Below are positions 12,801-21,412 of a stretch of DNA of 64,000 nucleotides, one piece after another. Every line of letters starts with the position of its first letter. The stretch's first letter is position 1. Both the position numbers and the translations under genes were made by a program. The DNA is from Zantedeschia hybrid cultivar (lineage: Eukaryota; Streptophyta; Magnoliopsida; Alismatales; Araceae), in contig JARZZO010000004.1 in the NCBI GenBank assembly GCA_030544215.1, positions 47,481,980-47,545,979 of the forward strand. Direction: 5' to 3'. Under the pieces are notes generated by a model, which was not told the origin of the DNA, searched no databases, and worked only from the letters and a program-made list of their open reading frames with translations.

Positions 12801-13145
12801 ACTCATAATCCGGAGACCAATGAGGAAGCCCTAAAAGATCATCTTGATCTTGTAGAAGAAACAAGGGATCAAGCTCGCATTCGGCTGGCGGCTTATCAGC
12901 AGCGCATGGCCAGATACCACAACACTCGAGTGAAGCCCCGAAGCTTTGAAGCCGGGAGCCTCGTGTTGAGGAATGCTCACGCATCTAAGCCAACCGAAGC
13001 CGCGGGGAAGCTTTCTCCCAACTGGGAAGGACCTTATCGAGTAAGGGAAGTAATCCGACGAGGGGCTTATCGGTTGGAAACCTTTTCGGGCCAACCTCTC
13101 CCTCGTACATGGAATGTGGAACGCGTTCGGCGCTACTTCATGTAA
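9816..13145 (+). CDS. pol: Tat pol: reverse transcriptase, dual RNase H, integrase
   Basis: An uninterrupted 1109-codon frame. It copies element RNA to DNA and integrates it. RT spans about residues 125-300, with KMCVDFxxIN-type and YIDD (about 244-247) motifs. An RT-linked RNase H remnant follows. The archaeal-type second RNase H (LYVDGSA at about 538, NNAAEYEA, SDSQL) marks the Tat clade. Integrase has an HHCC zinc finger (about 760-805), then the catalytic D in GIDLLGP (about 829), D in SDNGKQF (about 890) and E in GQVEVTNR (about 925). The ATG at 9816 is only the first Met after the TAA at 9741. The natural product is part of a Gag-Pol polyprotein and probably begins upstream. Catalytic residues look complete. 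Confidence 0.93.
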   Translation: MISVKGKAAAESLSIESSAEASPGEELIAISVLGGEGRTLMIGSGLEKVEAEKLAEFLKENLDVFAWSPADMPRVDPKVSEHRLHVDPNQPPVKQKRCTFNQERRAAIQTKVQKGLDAGHLREVHHPDWIANVVMVPKKDGKWRMCVDFTNINKACPMDSFPLPRIDQVVDATSGHELLSFLDAYSGYHQIRMHPEDESKTSFTTDLDLYCYTRMPFGLKNAGATYQRLVNIIFAPQLGRNMEGYIDDMLVKSHVAADHLIDLAETFSALRKYKMKLNPAKCAFGVASGKFVGYMVTRRGVKANPAKVSAIIQMRPPANIREVQKLNGRIAALSRFMSRAADYCFPFFKLLKKTNSFSWTDECQSAFEQLKVYLSNVSVLSKPVYGEPLFLYLAVSETTVSVVLVREQDGIQKPVYYISQVLQGAELRYLALEKLALALVSSARRLRPYFLAHSMKVFTDQLLRQVLSRPEVSGRLAKWAIELGEFDISYGPLTTIKAQALADFIAELTPEASSTTRPEVITTPEAESASAPPPSADEWRLYVDGSACSMGSGAGWILSSPEGVITDYTLRFSFPATNNAAEYEAIISGLRAARKLGAQNIKAFSDSQLIASHITGEYEARDAIMASYLQVTRKILAQFNSYEIVRILRAENARADALSRLASTQDGGGGRMILIEELAKPSLEESEVMQVTESEAETWMTPLVTFLLRGEVPSDPKEARHVRRRSSHFLLLDGLLYKKSFGRPLLRCLGPAEADYALREVHEGVCGAHAGGRALAHKLLRQGYWWPTLREDATALVRRCDQCQRFSSLIHQSATLLTPLSDPWPFAQWGIDLLGPFPVATGQRKFLIVAVDYFTKWVEAEPLASITDSNVWNFVWKSIICRYGIPRAIISDNGKQFDIHRFKDNCANFGILHKFASVAHPRTNGQVEVTNRSLLQGLKTRLGHAKGRWVEELPSVLWAYRTTSRTPTGETPFRMAYGVEAVIPIEVSLPSPRVLTHNPETNEEALKDHLDLVEETRDQARIRLAAYQQRMARYHNTRVKPRSFEAGSLVLRNAHASKPTEAAGKLSPNWEGPYRVREVIRRGAYRLETFSGQPLPRTWNVERVRRYFM

Positions 13146-13211
13146 GTTATTTCCCCCGGAATTTAGCCGGAAGGCATGAATAAAATTCTTTTTGAAATAT
13201 CATGTCCGGTA

Positions 13212-13557
13212 TTATTCTCTAAGTCCATGTAAACCGTACCGGGAGTGGCTTCGGCCATGCAAACCATATCGGGAGCGGCATTATTCTCTAAGTCCGTGTA
13301 AACCGTACCGGGAGTGGCTTCGGCCATGCAAACCGTATCAGGAGCGGCATTATTCTCTAAATCCGTGTAAACCGTACCGGGAGTGGCTTCGGCCATGCAA
13401 ACCGTATCGGGAGCGGCATGGTATTCTAAGTCCGTGTAAACCGTACCGGGAGTGACTTCGGCCATGCAAACCTTGTCGGGAGGGGCATGGTTTTCTAAAG
13501 TCCGTGTAAACCATGCCGGAAGTAGCTTCGGCCATACGAACCGTATTGGAAGCAACA
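13212..13557 (+). repeat. 69-bp tandem repeat, five copies
   Basis: Units start at 13212, 13281, 13350, 13419 and 13488 (the last is 70 bp). Within each unit a half-motif also recurs (TGTAAACCGTACCGGGAG against TGCAAACCGTATCGGGAG), so the unit is itself an old duplication of about 35 bp. It lies just after pol. Tandem arrays in the 3' untranslated region are known in Tat/Ogre elements and can seed satellite DNA. The 69-bp period keeps frames open by chance. Confidence 0.95.
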
Positions 13558-13748
13558 TGGCCTCGACCACAAGGAGAGCCAGACTCGGTCATTCATTCAG
13601 AGCACAGACGAATGTGAATAGAAGCAAAATACTTTTCATATATATATAAGCAAAGTACAAAATCAGCCATACTCCTGGCCGCAGCCTTTCAAAAAAGCAA
13701 ACAGAAATCGGGACAAGCCCCCGTGCTAGCTTTCGGCATCATTGCCAT

Positions 13749-16259
13749 CTACATCAACAGGAACTTGGCCGGTAATACCGGAGGGGAAGCTTCAACTGGA
13801 ACTGGAACATCCGCACCGCCCTCCGCAAGAGCCGGAACGGCCGCACCGCCCTCCGAAGGAGCCGAAGCTCTTTCGGCCTTAAGCTTTTTCCACCAAGCCA
13901 GAAGCTTGTCGCCCTCCTCGTCCGTGGGGTAGCCGATGCCGGTCAAGTCCGTGGCCGGACACACCTTTTGTGCAAGGGCCAGTCCCAAAGCAAATACGGA
14001 CGAGGCGGCCTGGACCCGAGCCTCCATTATCTCCTCGGCATAATATAGGCCGGCCTTATAGCTTGCCACGGTCGTGCAAGCAGCGTCTTCAGCTTCCTTA
14101 GCCTTGGCCTCCAGATCCGCCTTCAGAGCCGAGACCTCCTCGGCATGGCGGAGACGCAACGTATCGCGCTCCTCGGCCTTGTCCTGGATCTCGGCCTTAA
14201 GAAGCGCGTTCTCGGCCTAAAGAAGCGCGATCTCGGCTCGGGCCTTTTCCAGCTCCTTCTCGGCCTTCTCCCTCTCCTGTTCGGCCTTTATCTTGGCCTC
14301 GGAGGTGGTGTCGATCACTTCCTTTTATGCCCCCAGCTCGGCCCCCATCCGAGCATTAGCTCCGAGGAGAACATCAACGTTCACCCCTAAATCGCGCTGC
14401 ACCGCGGCTACTTTGCCCGAAGCCAGCTGATCCAAAGCTTGGTCGATATCCAAGAGCTTCTGTTGAATGGTGGCATGGCAGTAAGCCATGGCCCCGCACA
14501 GGACCGCAGCCTACAAACAAGAAGGAAGAGATAAGCCCGAGACCAAAGAAGGAAACAATGAACAAAGATAAGGACAATGACTTTTTACCTGGACAACGTG
14601 TCGAATGCACTGAGAAGCTAAACCTTCCGAAGGAAGCTCCCTGATCTCGTCCTGGGCCATCGGTAGGGTCCAGCTGCAGACGAGGCGCATACACATCTGG
14701 CTGTCTTCCAAACTCCCGTCCGCGAAAACCCCCACGTCCGGATGCCAAGGCTCGTGACCGTACTCTTGGGACATGTGAGTCCCGGCTGCCCCGAAGGGAA
14801 ATGAAAGACCCTCCGTCTCGGCCCCAGTGGCTGAAGGAGAGTCGCCCCTCTACGGTTCCAGGGGCGTCGAGAGTGGAGCACCGCGCGCTGTGACCGGCCT
14901 CTTAGCCGCAGGGGTAGACTCCTTCTCGCCGGGATCATCCGCCCGGCCCCTCTTCGCGGGTCGGCCGCTCCCTCGGGCGACCGATTTCCCCTTCTGCCGC
15001 TTTCTCTCGAGCGCAGCAGCAGCAGCACGGCCTTCAACCGAGGCCGCCGTCTGCCTTGTGGCACGGGCACTCGGGGACGCAGCTCCTTCGACCGCCCCTT
15101 CTTCCGCCGCCTGCAGTTGGGACGGTCGAGACTGACCGGATTGCTTGGAGAGTAGGCTGAGTAGTCCCTGAAGTCCAGTCATCTCTGCGGGCAGAAAGAA
15201 ATAAGGTTAGCAACAATTTAAAGCATACAACTTCCTTCGACTCAAGATCGACTTACCCTCGGCCGAGGGTTTGGCGCCCTCTTCGGTCGGAAGAGCTTCG
15301 GCCGGAGACTCGACCGCAACAGCTCCTTCGGCCTCTCCAAGAGTATCTTCGAGAGGAAGATAAGGGGAGACTCGAGGAGGAGAGGTCGTCGGATCCGGCC
15401 AAGCTCCCATCTGTACGAGCCTCTCCTCGTCCTCGAAAAGCTCCGCAATATCATACGGAGCATCGGCTTCCAAGAGGTGCACGATGTCGAGCTGCTCAGG
15501 TTTGAGAGAAGGCGGGTCGGAAAGGCCTTCGGCCAAAGGTGCCCATTTAGTAGGGAAGGGCCACACGCTCTTCCCCTCCTCCGGGAGAGAAACAAAGAGG
15601 AAGCCCTTCTTCCAATGATGAATGGACGAGGGCTTCCCGGAAAAGATACCCCGGCCGAAGCGGGGGACGAAGCAAAACCAATCAGATTTCCCCTGCGGTT
15701 GTATCTTGAAAAGATAGCGAAAGATGTTTACCGAAGGGATGGCCCTGATATAAGCGTACACAGCCAGGAAGGCGTAGACTGTCCGCCAAGAATTCGGAAA
15801 GAATTGGGACGGGGCTAATCCATAGAAGCTCAAAAGGTTAATAACAAAGGAAGGAAGGGGAAGACGAAAGCCCGCTCGAAAGCTCTGCTCATAGATAGAA
15901 AAGCAGCCGCCCGGCCGGACGGAGTTGGCCCGGGTGTTCTTCCCGGCCCGAATAGGAATCATCCAAGATGGAAACTGATAGTAGGAAGCGATGGCTTTGA
16001 CGGTATCGTCATTAAGAAGGCTAATCACGTCAGAAACAGTCTCGGCCGGGCGACGACCGGAAGTAGAAGGTTCGGCAACAGCCGGAACTGCCTCGGCTTC
16101 CTAAGCCTGAGACATCTCAACCTCTTCCACCATAGCAGAAGCAAAGGAAGTGGAAGAAAAGGGAGATGACAAGGAAGACTCCGGAAGTCTGGGCGAGGAG
16201 CAGGAAGAACCTCCCTCGGCCGAAAAGCTACTTTTGACCGAGGTAGAGCTACTGGACAT
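13749..16259 (-). pseudogene. Antisense three-exon gene inside the Tat element
   Basis: Minus-strand exons 16259-15257, 15184-14589 and 14510-13749 join through canonical introns: GTAAGT...CCCGCAG (15256-15185, 72 nt) and GTAAAA...TTTGTAG (14588-14511, 78 nt). Joined length is 2361 nt, exactly 787 codons with no frameshift, but four in-frame stops (one each in exons 1 and 2, two in exon 3). The N-terminus is Ser-rich. About residues 115-235 (FRAGFRLPLPSFVINLLS, GLAPSQFFPNSW, WFCF) resemble the Pfam putative gypsy-type transposon domain (Transposase_28). Exon 2 is basic and nuclear-signal-like. Exon 3 is Glu/Lys/Ala coiled coil. Tat elements are known to carry antisense ORFs here; the function is unknown. 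A TATA box lies 243 bp upstream. Confidence 0.85.
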
Positions 16260-17186
16260 GTATCAACAGAGTGGAGAAAGAGAATTGAGGCTTACCCTCA
16301 AAGAAAGTCTCCCCGACTGCTAATAGCCTCTCCGACTACGGAAACTTCTCCGGCGACAAAAAGCTCCCCGGCAACGGACAAGACACCCTCGCACGACCTC
16401 AATGGCTCGTTCTCTAGAAAGGGACTTGGGAGCGGATCGCGGGGAAGCACAGGCGCCAGAAGAAGAAGAAAGCAGAACAGTGTCCAGGGGGAGAGGGGCT
16501 CCTATTTATAGGGAAGATTGAAGGCGTTCCGTGCCGGATCAACGGCCGAGATCTTCCCCCTCTTCAGCGCCGCTCTACTCGGATGCGTGACACGTGTCCC
16601 GTCCTTCGGCATGATGACGGGCGGGCTGCAGGATCGAGAGAAGGTAATCAAGGGCCGAGAGCGGCCTGACCCTTCGGCTATCCATCCGGATGCTCGCTAC
16701 ATGTCCCGATCCTCGTGCCGAAGACAAAAGAGACGGCGATCCAAGTAAAATCTTAGGCAGAGAGCCGAAATGACCCACGATCCACGTGATCACTGTTGAC
16801 GGCCAGGATCTTTTTGTGCTTTCGGCAAGACGGCCAGATGCGCAACGCGTGTCCTGTGTTTCTCACGACACGACCGTTCAGATGGGAAGCTCGACGTCTT
16901 TTTCGTCCTTTTTTCAGGAGTTCTGACACATTCGGAAGACTCGTCCCTTCGTAACCGAGGACGAAGGCATCCTTCGCTAAAGTCTCGGCCTGAGACGAAG
17001 GTACCAGTAACGAGGTCCCGGCCTAAAAGGAGGTTGATTGTCACTAAGCCCTCGGCCGACCTTTTTTACGATAAAGCAGAGCAAAGGTTTCAGGCGAAGC
17101 ACATTCCATAGTACTCTTCTGAGGAGGCTTCAGACTCTACTCTCGCCATCTCATAAAACTGAGGAAGACAAGAGTGGGGGGCTATG
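16260..17186. other. Untranslated region between antisense gene and 3' LTR, with polypurine tract
   Basis: No coding frame is convincing here. It holds the antisense gene's leader and promoter. The element's polypurine tract (AGAGTGGGGGGCTATG, 17171-17186) directly abuts the 3' LTR and primes plus-strand DNA synthesis. Confidence 0.75.
16501..16513 (-). promoter_or_regulatory. TATA box for the antisense gene
   Basis: Minus-strand CCCTATAAATAGG is a near-ideal plant TATA box, about 243 bp upstream of the antisense ATG at 16259. A C-rich leader follows. This suggests an independent promoter in the antisense direction. Confidence 0.65.
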
Positions 17187-18187
17187 TGATGAGGCAGAAT
17201 CCGATTCGGCCCATTAAAACAAGCCCAACACTGAGATCAGTCCAACAGCAACAGTAAAGGCCCACTGGCAGCCTTCGGCCCATTAGCGGCCCAGCAACCC
17301 TCGGCCCAATAAGCAGCCCAGTGGTCTTCGGCCCATCAACGGCCCAACAACCTTCGGCCCATCAGCGGCCCAACAGCCTTCGGCCCGTTAGCGGCTCGGC
17401 GGCCCTCGGCCCAGTAGGCTTCAGTCCACTAAGCGGCATCAGGCCCATCAGCGGTCCAACCCCCTTCGGCCCAATAGCCGTATCCAGTCCACTCCGGTGG
17501 GAGGGTTAGGCGCTATGGCGGTTTATCAGTAAACCAAAACATAGTCTTATATTGGTTGCCACCACTAAGCAACCTCTATCTTCCGCTATAAATACACGGC
17601 TATTTATTACCAAAGGTATGTCTTCGAGACCCCAAGGACTATAGTCCAAAAGGCATTAAAGTTATTTCTTCTTCCTTGACTTTTAAATCGAATCTTCTTC
17701 CGAAGCTAACTTAGCCGTCGGAGGGGGTTCTTTAGGGCCGAAGCCCGGGACTCCTACTGACCGGTTCTTCTTCTTCTCTTCCTCCTTCTGCAGGGGCTTC
17801 GGTTTGAATCTTCGCCGACCTCTCCGAGTCGGTCTCGGCCGCCAACCTCGGGTCTTCTCCCTCCGGTCTCGACGCCTTTCGACGGCTGGTCCGTTTCGTC
17901 TGAAGGAGCCTCGGCCACGCCTTCTACAGGCTGGTCTGCTTCGAAGGAGCCTCGTCCGAAGGAGTCTCGGCCACGTCCTGCGCCGGCCGGTCCGCTTCAT
18001 CCAAGGGAGTCTCGGCTTCGCTCCTGTTGAGCCCTCGCCCGGGCACCTCTCGGCTTCGGATCCTCGGCCCCGTTTCCGCCCTCGCCTCGTTCCGGATCCC
18101 CGTCGGTCCTCTTCACCGATCCAATCCAGCTTTGGGTCCCGTCTTCGGATCCCAATTTCTCCGATCGTGATAGCTTCGGCTACATCA
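17187..18187 (+). repeat. 3' LTR of Tat element
   Basis: 1001 bp, TGATGAGG...CTACATCA, followed by the CAAGT target copy (18188-18192). It differs from the 5' LTR by about 40 substitutions and a small indel near its end; C/T and G/A changes dominate, as expected of methylated repeats. Confidence 0.95.
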
Positions 18188-18360
18188 CAAGTCTATAGTA
18201 ATATGCTCTGATTTCCAATGTGAAATACCTATTATCTATAGTGATATTGTTGGCCTCTAATGTTCAACCTACACCTGTTGGCATGTAAGGCATCTACAAA
18301 AAAATTCTACTACATCTTTGTACCACATGGGTGTATAGAATATTATGATTTGTGTGCCTC
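18188..18360 (-). pseudogene. Chromovirus integrase fragment, upstream half
   Basis: Minus-strand translation shows SIHPCGTKMY, then RCLTCQQV (zinc-finger end) and a degenerate HITIDL stretch. This runs straight into the piece left of the Tat element (DRLPKTKQ, then VIVDRLTKS) if 6577-18187 plus one CAAGT copy is removed. It proves the insertion and continues the relic at 5256-6576. Nothing recognisable from RT or gag follows to the right. Confidence 0.75.
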
Positions 18361-18960
18361 ACTTAAGGCATTGAGTAGAATAGGCACTATTTATTTAAGT
18401 GTTGTTTGTTTTGTCTCTTTTTCAATGTGAAACTATTTTAACACGTCCTTTCACGTGCAAGTTGATTTTAGACTTCTGTCACGTGGACCACAAATACGGG
18501 ATGCACGATGCAATTCGTAACTATGGGCTTTGATATCATATTGAAATTATTAGGCCATCCAACTTAAAATCTTAAAGCATTGAGTGCAGTAGAGACCATC
18601 TATTTAAGTGTTGGTTGTTTTGTCAATTTTCTAAAGTGGCACTATTCTAACAGGCACTATGACACTCTTCTCTTTCTCTCGGTACGGGACCCCAACCCGG
18701 AAGTCTAGTCTGTCTATCTCCACTTTGCCAGCCGTGCAATTCAGGTCCATTTCTCATCCCTACAACCACTAATTCTAGGGATCTGCTCAGATCAGAGTAA
18801 ACTGATTTTTTTTTTCTTTTTTTCATATGTATACGGCATGATTTCATCATAAGTATCCATCTATTTTGCTATTAACGGGGGACCATGATCTCTTTTATAT
18901 GGGAGATTGGTAATGAAATAGATGCAACATAATCCAACAAGGAGAAACTATTGTGCTTAA
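18361..18960. repeat. Non-coding stretch with a degenerate 50-bp direct repeat
   Basis: No gene is seen. A segment at about 18363-18415 (GGCATTGAGTAGAATAGG ... TTAAGTGTTG) recurs at about 18574-18625 in altered form. The surrounding text (TGATATCATATTGAAATTA) is typical of dispersed plant repeats, but I cannot bound an element. Confidence 0.4.
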
Positions 18961-19029
18961 TTAATTGAAGGGTTGCAGGAGGAACATTGCTTAGCTCTTG
19001 CTTTTCCCTGGAAGGAACCTTTGTTTTTG

Positions 19030-21312
19030 CTAGTCGAAATCATTAGGAAGATTGTGAGTGGTGGCCACTATTGGGCTTCTGACCACATGCATCCGCTCCT
19101 GATCCACCCAGCTCAGCCACCCATGGTCCACGTCGTGGTCGCCCAGTTTCCTGTGGCCCACTATCCTTAGCGTGAAGCTTTTCTTGTCCTTCTTCTTCCT
19201 GAAGACGAGCTTGTTGGGCGTCACGCTGACCCCATACCCCTCCATGGGGGTCAGCTCCGCCGTGTACGTCCAGGTCCCCTCGGCGACGTTGGTCACCGTC
19301 CGGCGGAACTCCCGGACTGCGCGGTTCGGCGGGGCCGGAGCTGAGTCGTCGGGGTCAAAGTAGGCGATGAAGGAAGGGTAGTTGAGGTCGAGCGAGCCGC
19401 CGGAGCAGCCGTGTGTCGCGTTCGACCTGGTGATCGTCCGGATCTGCTGTTCCGTGTAGTTCATGGCGCAGAGGAACCTGAGGTAGTCGCCGGCGCCGGC
19501 GTCATAGACGAGCCCCGGGTCCGCCGCCCGGTTGGGGTCGAGCTGGCCTGAGCCCATGGCCAACGGGGTGGCGGGCGCCGCCATTATTGGGTCGGAGATG
19601 GGGTTCCCCGTGTTGTCCAGCGGGTTGGCGGTGGTCATCATGGCCGAACGAATGGCAGCGGGGCTCCAGTCCGGGTGAAGCGCCCTGAGCATGGCGGCGA
19701 CCCCGGCGGCGTGAGGGCACGCGAGAGACGTTCCCATCGTGATGCTGAAGTTAGTGTTGCCCTCGAACGCGTCGCTGGGGGAGTAGGACGCCAGCACCAA
19801 GGAGCCGGGGGCCACCAAGTCCGGCTTCAGGACATCTGGGCAGCTCAGGGACGGCCCCCTAGAGCTCCACTGGGCCACCGCGGGCGCCGGCTTGGTGGCC
19901 AGGACGGTGGCCTTAAACTTGAGCCGCGCCGTCGGGTTGGTGGTTTTGTTTATGTAGTCCAGGATGGGCTTGGCGTCTCGGAAGCTCACTACCGTCGCCG
20001 GATAGCCGAACTTAACGAACTGGTCCTGGTAGTAGTCGTAAGTTATGAAGATGGCGCCCGCCACCTTCGCAGATCGGGCGTTGCCGACGAGATCGGCCAG
20101 GTCGGAGTCGTCGCCCATCGACTGGCACACGACTAGCTTGTCTGCGTTTTGCTCCAGCAAGTCGGGGTTGTCGCAGTTCCAGTTGACGAAGGCGATGGGT
20201 AACTCCTTCGTGTGCGGGGGCATCAAACGATAGAGGGACGACCCGTGCACGATGGTGCCGTCGCCGAGGATGACCGTTCCCCCGAACAGGCGGTCCACCG
20301 TGCTCGCCCCAACCGTCAGAGCCCAGGGGATGCCGCGCGTTATGGACTTGAAGACGGGGCCGTCGTTCCCGGCGGAGGTGGAGACGAAGATGCCCCTCTC
20401 CATTGCGGCGAAAGCCGCGATGGCCACTGGGTTCTCGTGCAGCGGAGTGTCGCCGTACTGCAGGGAGAGCGAGAGGACGTCGACGCCGTCGGATATCGCC
20501 TGGTCGATGGCAGCCACCACGTCGGACGCCGACGAGCCCTCGTCCCACAGGGCTTTGTAGATGGCCAGGTGAGCCCGCGGCGCTACACCCTTGGCCGTGC
20601 CGATGCCGTAGCCAAAGTAACTCGCCTCCCTGACGTAGCTTCCCGCGGCGGTGGACGACGTCTGAGTTCCGTGTCCGTTGGTGTCCCGGGGTGAATTGAC
20701 GGAGATGGTGATGTTGGGGTTCGCGGCGAGGAGGGCCTTGTTGAAGAAGCGAGCTCCAATGAGCTTCCGGTTGCATATGGCGGAGGTGAAGTTATCCCCC
20801 GCATGGCAGACGCCCCTCCACCTAGAGGGCACAGGCGGCATGCCGGCGTCTCTGTAGCTTCCGCTTTCCGGCCACACCCCGGTGTCGACCACACCGATGA
20901 TGACGCCTTCCCCATGGTGGGACGCCGGCCAGATGCCGGAGGCATGGCTCAGCCCCAGGAACTCCGGCGTGTGGGTGGTGTCCAGCTTGACGGGGAGGTC
21001 CCTGTGAGCAGACAGGAACCCGTGGGACCTCCTCAGCTGCGCCAGCTGAGAAGGGCTCAGGCGGGCGCTGAAGCCATGAAGAGCGTCGTCATAGACGTAG
21101 ATTAGATGGGAGATGTCAATGGAGGCGGCGGAGAGGATGGAGGTATACCAGGCGTGGTGGTCGGAGAAGACCCGGGGCATGGCGGACCTGTCCATGTGCA
21201 CAATGTAGGCGGCGGCCGTCTGCGCGGAGACAGAACGGAGGAGGACGGCAGCAAAGAAGAAGGAGAGGGAGAAGGCCGCCCATGGGCAGCGGGGAGGAGG
21301 TGGGCGAGACAT
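19030..21312 (-). CDS. Subtilisin-like serine protease, SBT1 type
   Basis: An intact, intronless frame of 760 residues, the usual length for plant subtilases. A signal peptide (about 1-30, hydrophobic core FSLSFFFAAVLL) is followed by an I9 inhibitor propeptide (about 35-112) and the S8 domain. The catalytic triad is complete: D143 in VVDTGVW, H214 in NGHGT and S529 in GTSLACPH, with oxyanion Asn N316 in SAGNDGP. A PA domain is inserted at about 365-465 and a fibronectin-III-like end starts near LNYPSF (643). The product should be secreted to the cell wall and cleave peptides or proteins. Wording around the active sites is closest to SBT1.9-like members; that clade call is from memory. Base composition is far more GC-rich than the flanks. 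Confidence 0.95.
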   Translation of the reverse strand: MSRPPPPRCPWAAFSLSFFFAAVLLRSVSAQTAAAYIVHMDRSAMPRVFSDHHAWYTSILSAASIDISHLIYVYDDALHGFSARLSPSQLAQLRRSHGFLSAHRDLPVKLDTTHTPEFLGLSHASGIWPASHHGEGVIIGVVDTGVWPESGSYRDAGMPPVPSRWRGVCHAGDNFTSAICNRKLIGARFFNKALLAANPNITISVNSPRDTNGHGTQTSSTAAGSYVREASYFGYGIGTAKGVAPRAHLAIYKALWDEGSSASDVVAAIDQAISDGVDVLSLSLQYGDTPLHENPVAIAAFAAMERGIFVSTSAGNDGPVFKSITRGIPWALTVGASTVDRLFGGTVILGDGTIVHGSSLYRLMPPHTKELPIAFVNWNCDNPDLLEQNADKLVVCQSMGDDSDLADLVGNARSAKVAGAIFITYDYYQDQFVKFGYPATVVSFRDAKPILDYINKTTNPTARLKFKATVLATKPAPAVAQWSSRGPSLSCPDVLKPDLVAPGSLVLASYSPSDAFEGNTNFSITMGTSLACPHAAGVAAMLRALHPDWSPAAIRSAMMTTANPLDNTGNPISDPIMAAPATPLAMGSGQLDPNRAADPGLVYDAGAGDYLRFLCAMNYTEQQIRTITRSNATHGCSGGSLDLNYPSFIAYFDPDDSAPAPPNRAVREFRRTVTNVAEGTWTYTAELTPMEGYGVSVTPNKLVFRKKKDKKSFTLRIVGHRKLGDHDVDHGWLSWVDQERMHVVRSPIVATTHNLPNDFD

Positions 21313-21397
21313 GAAGATCTCAGCACGGAAGAGCTCAAGAGTTTGGTGTAGTAGAAGGGGGTCGTCCTCCTACGTTCGCAGCTTTCCAGCAATGCTA

Positions 21398-21412
21398 ATT
21401 ATATAAATTAAT
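21398..21412 (-). promoter_or_regulatory. Possible TATA box of the subtilase gene
   Basis: Minus-strand AATTTATATAATTAG lies about 90 bp upstream of the start codon. The spacing suits a short leader, but AT-rich words are common here. Confidence 0.3.

Larger units (their letters stand above)
6577..18187 (+). mobile_element. Complete Tat-lineage Ty3/Gypsy retrotransposon
   Basis: An 11.6-kb element with two LTRs (6577-7581 and 17187-18187), CAAGT target duplication, primer site, gag, protease, RT, two RNase H regions, integrase, a 3' tandem repeat and a minus-strand extra gene before the 3' LTR. The second RNase H after the RT-linked one and an antisense ORF between pol and the 3' LTR are known hallmarks of the Tat clade. 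The LTRs differ at about 40 of 1000 sites by eye, mostly transitions. It is inserted in the chromovirus integrase relic. It is non-autonomous now, because gag and protease carry stops and frameshifts. Confidence 0.95.

Noticed and set aside
13212..13557. CRISPR-like array
   Set aside because: The repeats are contiguous with no unique spacers, and the context is a plant retrotransposon.
13163..13570. Repetitive 135-codon frame across the 69-bp repeats
   Set aside because: A period divisible by three keeps any frame open; the peptide is simply the repeat translated, with no start context or family resemblance.
20012..20776. 254-codon frame and several others overlapping the subtilase gene
   Set aside because: They are other-frame shadows of a GC-rich gene whose own frame has all catalytic motifs.
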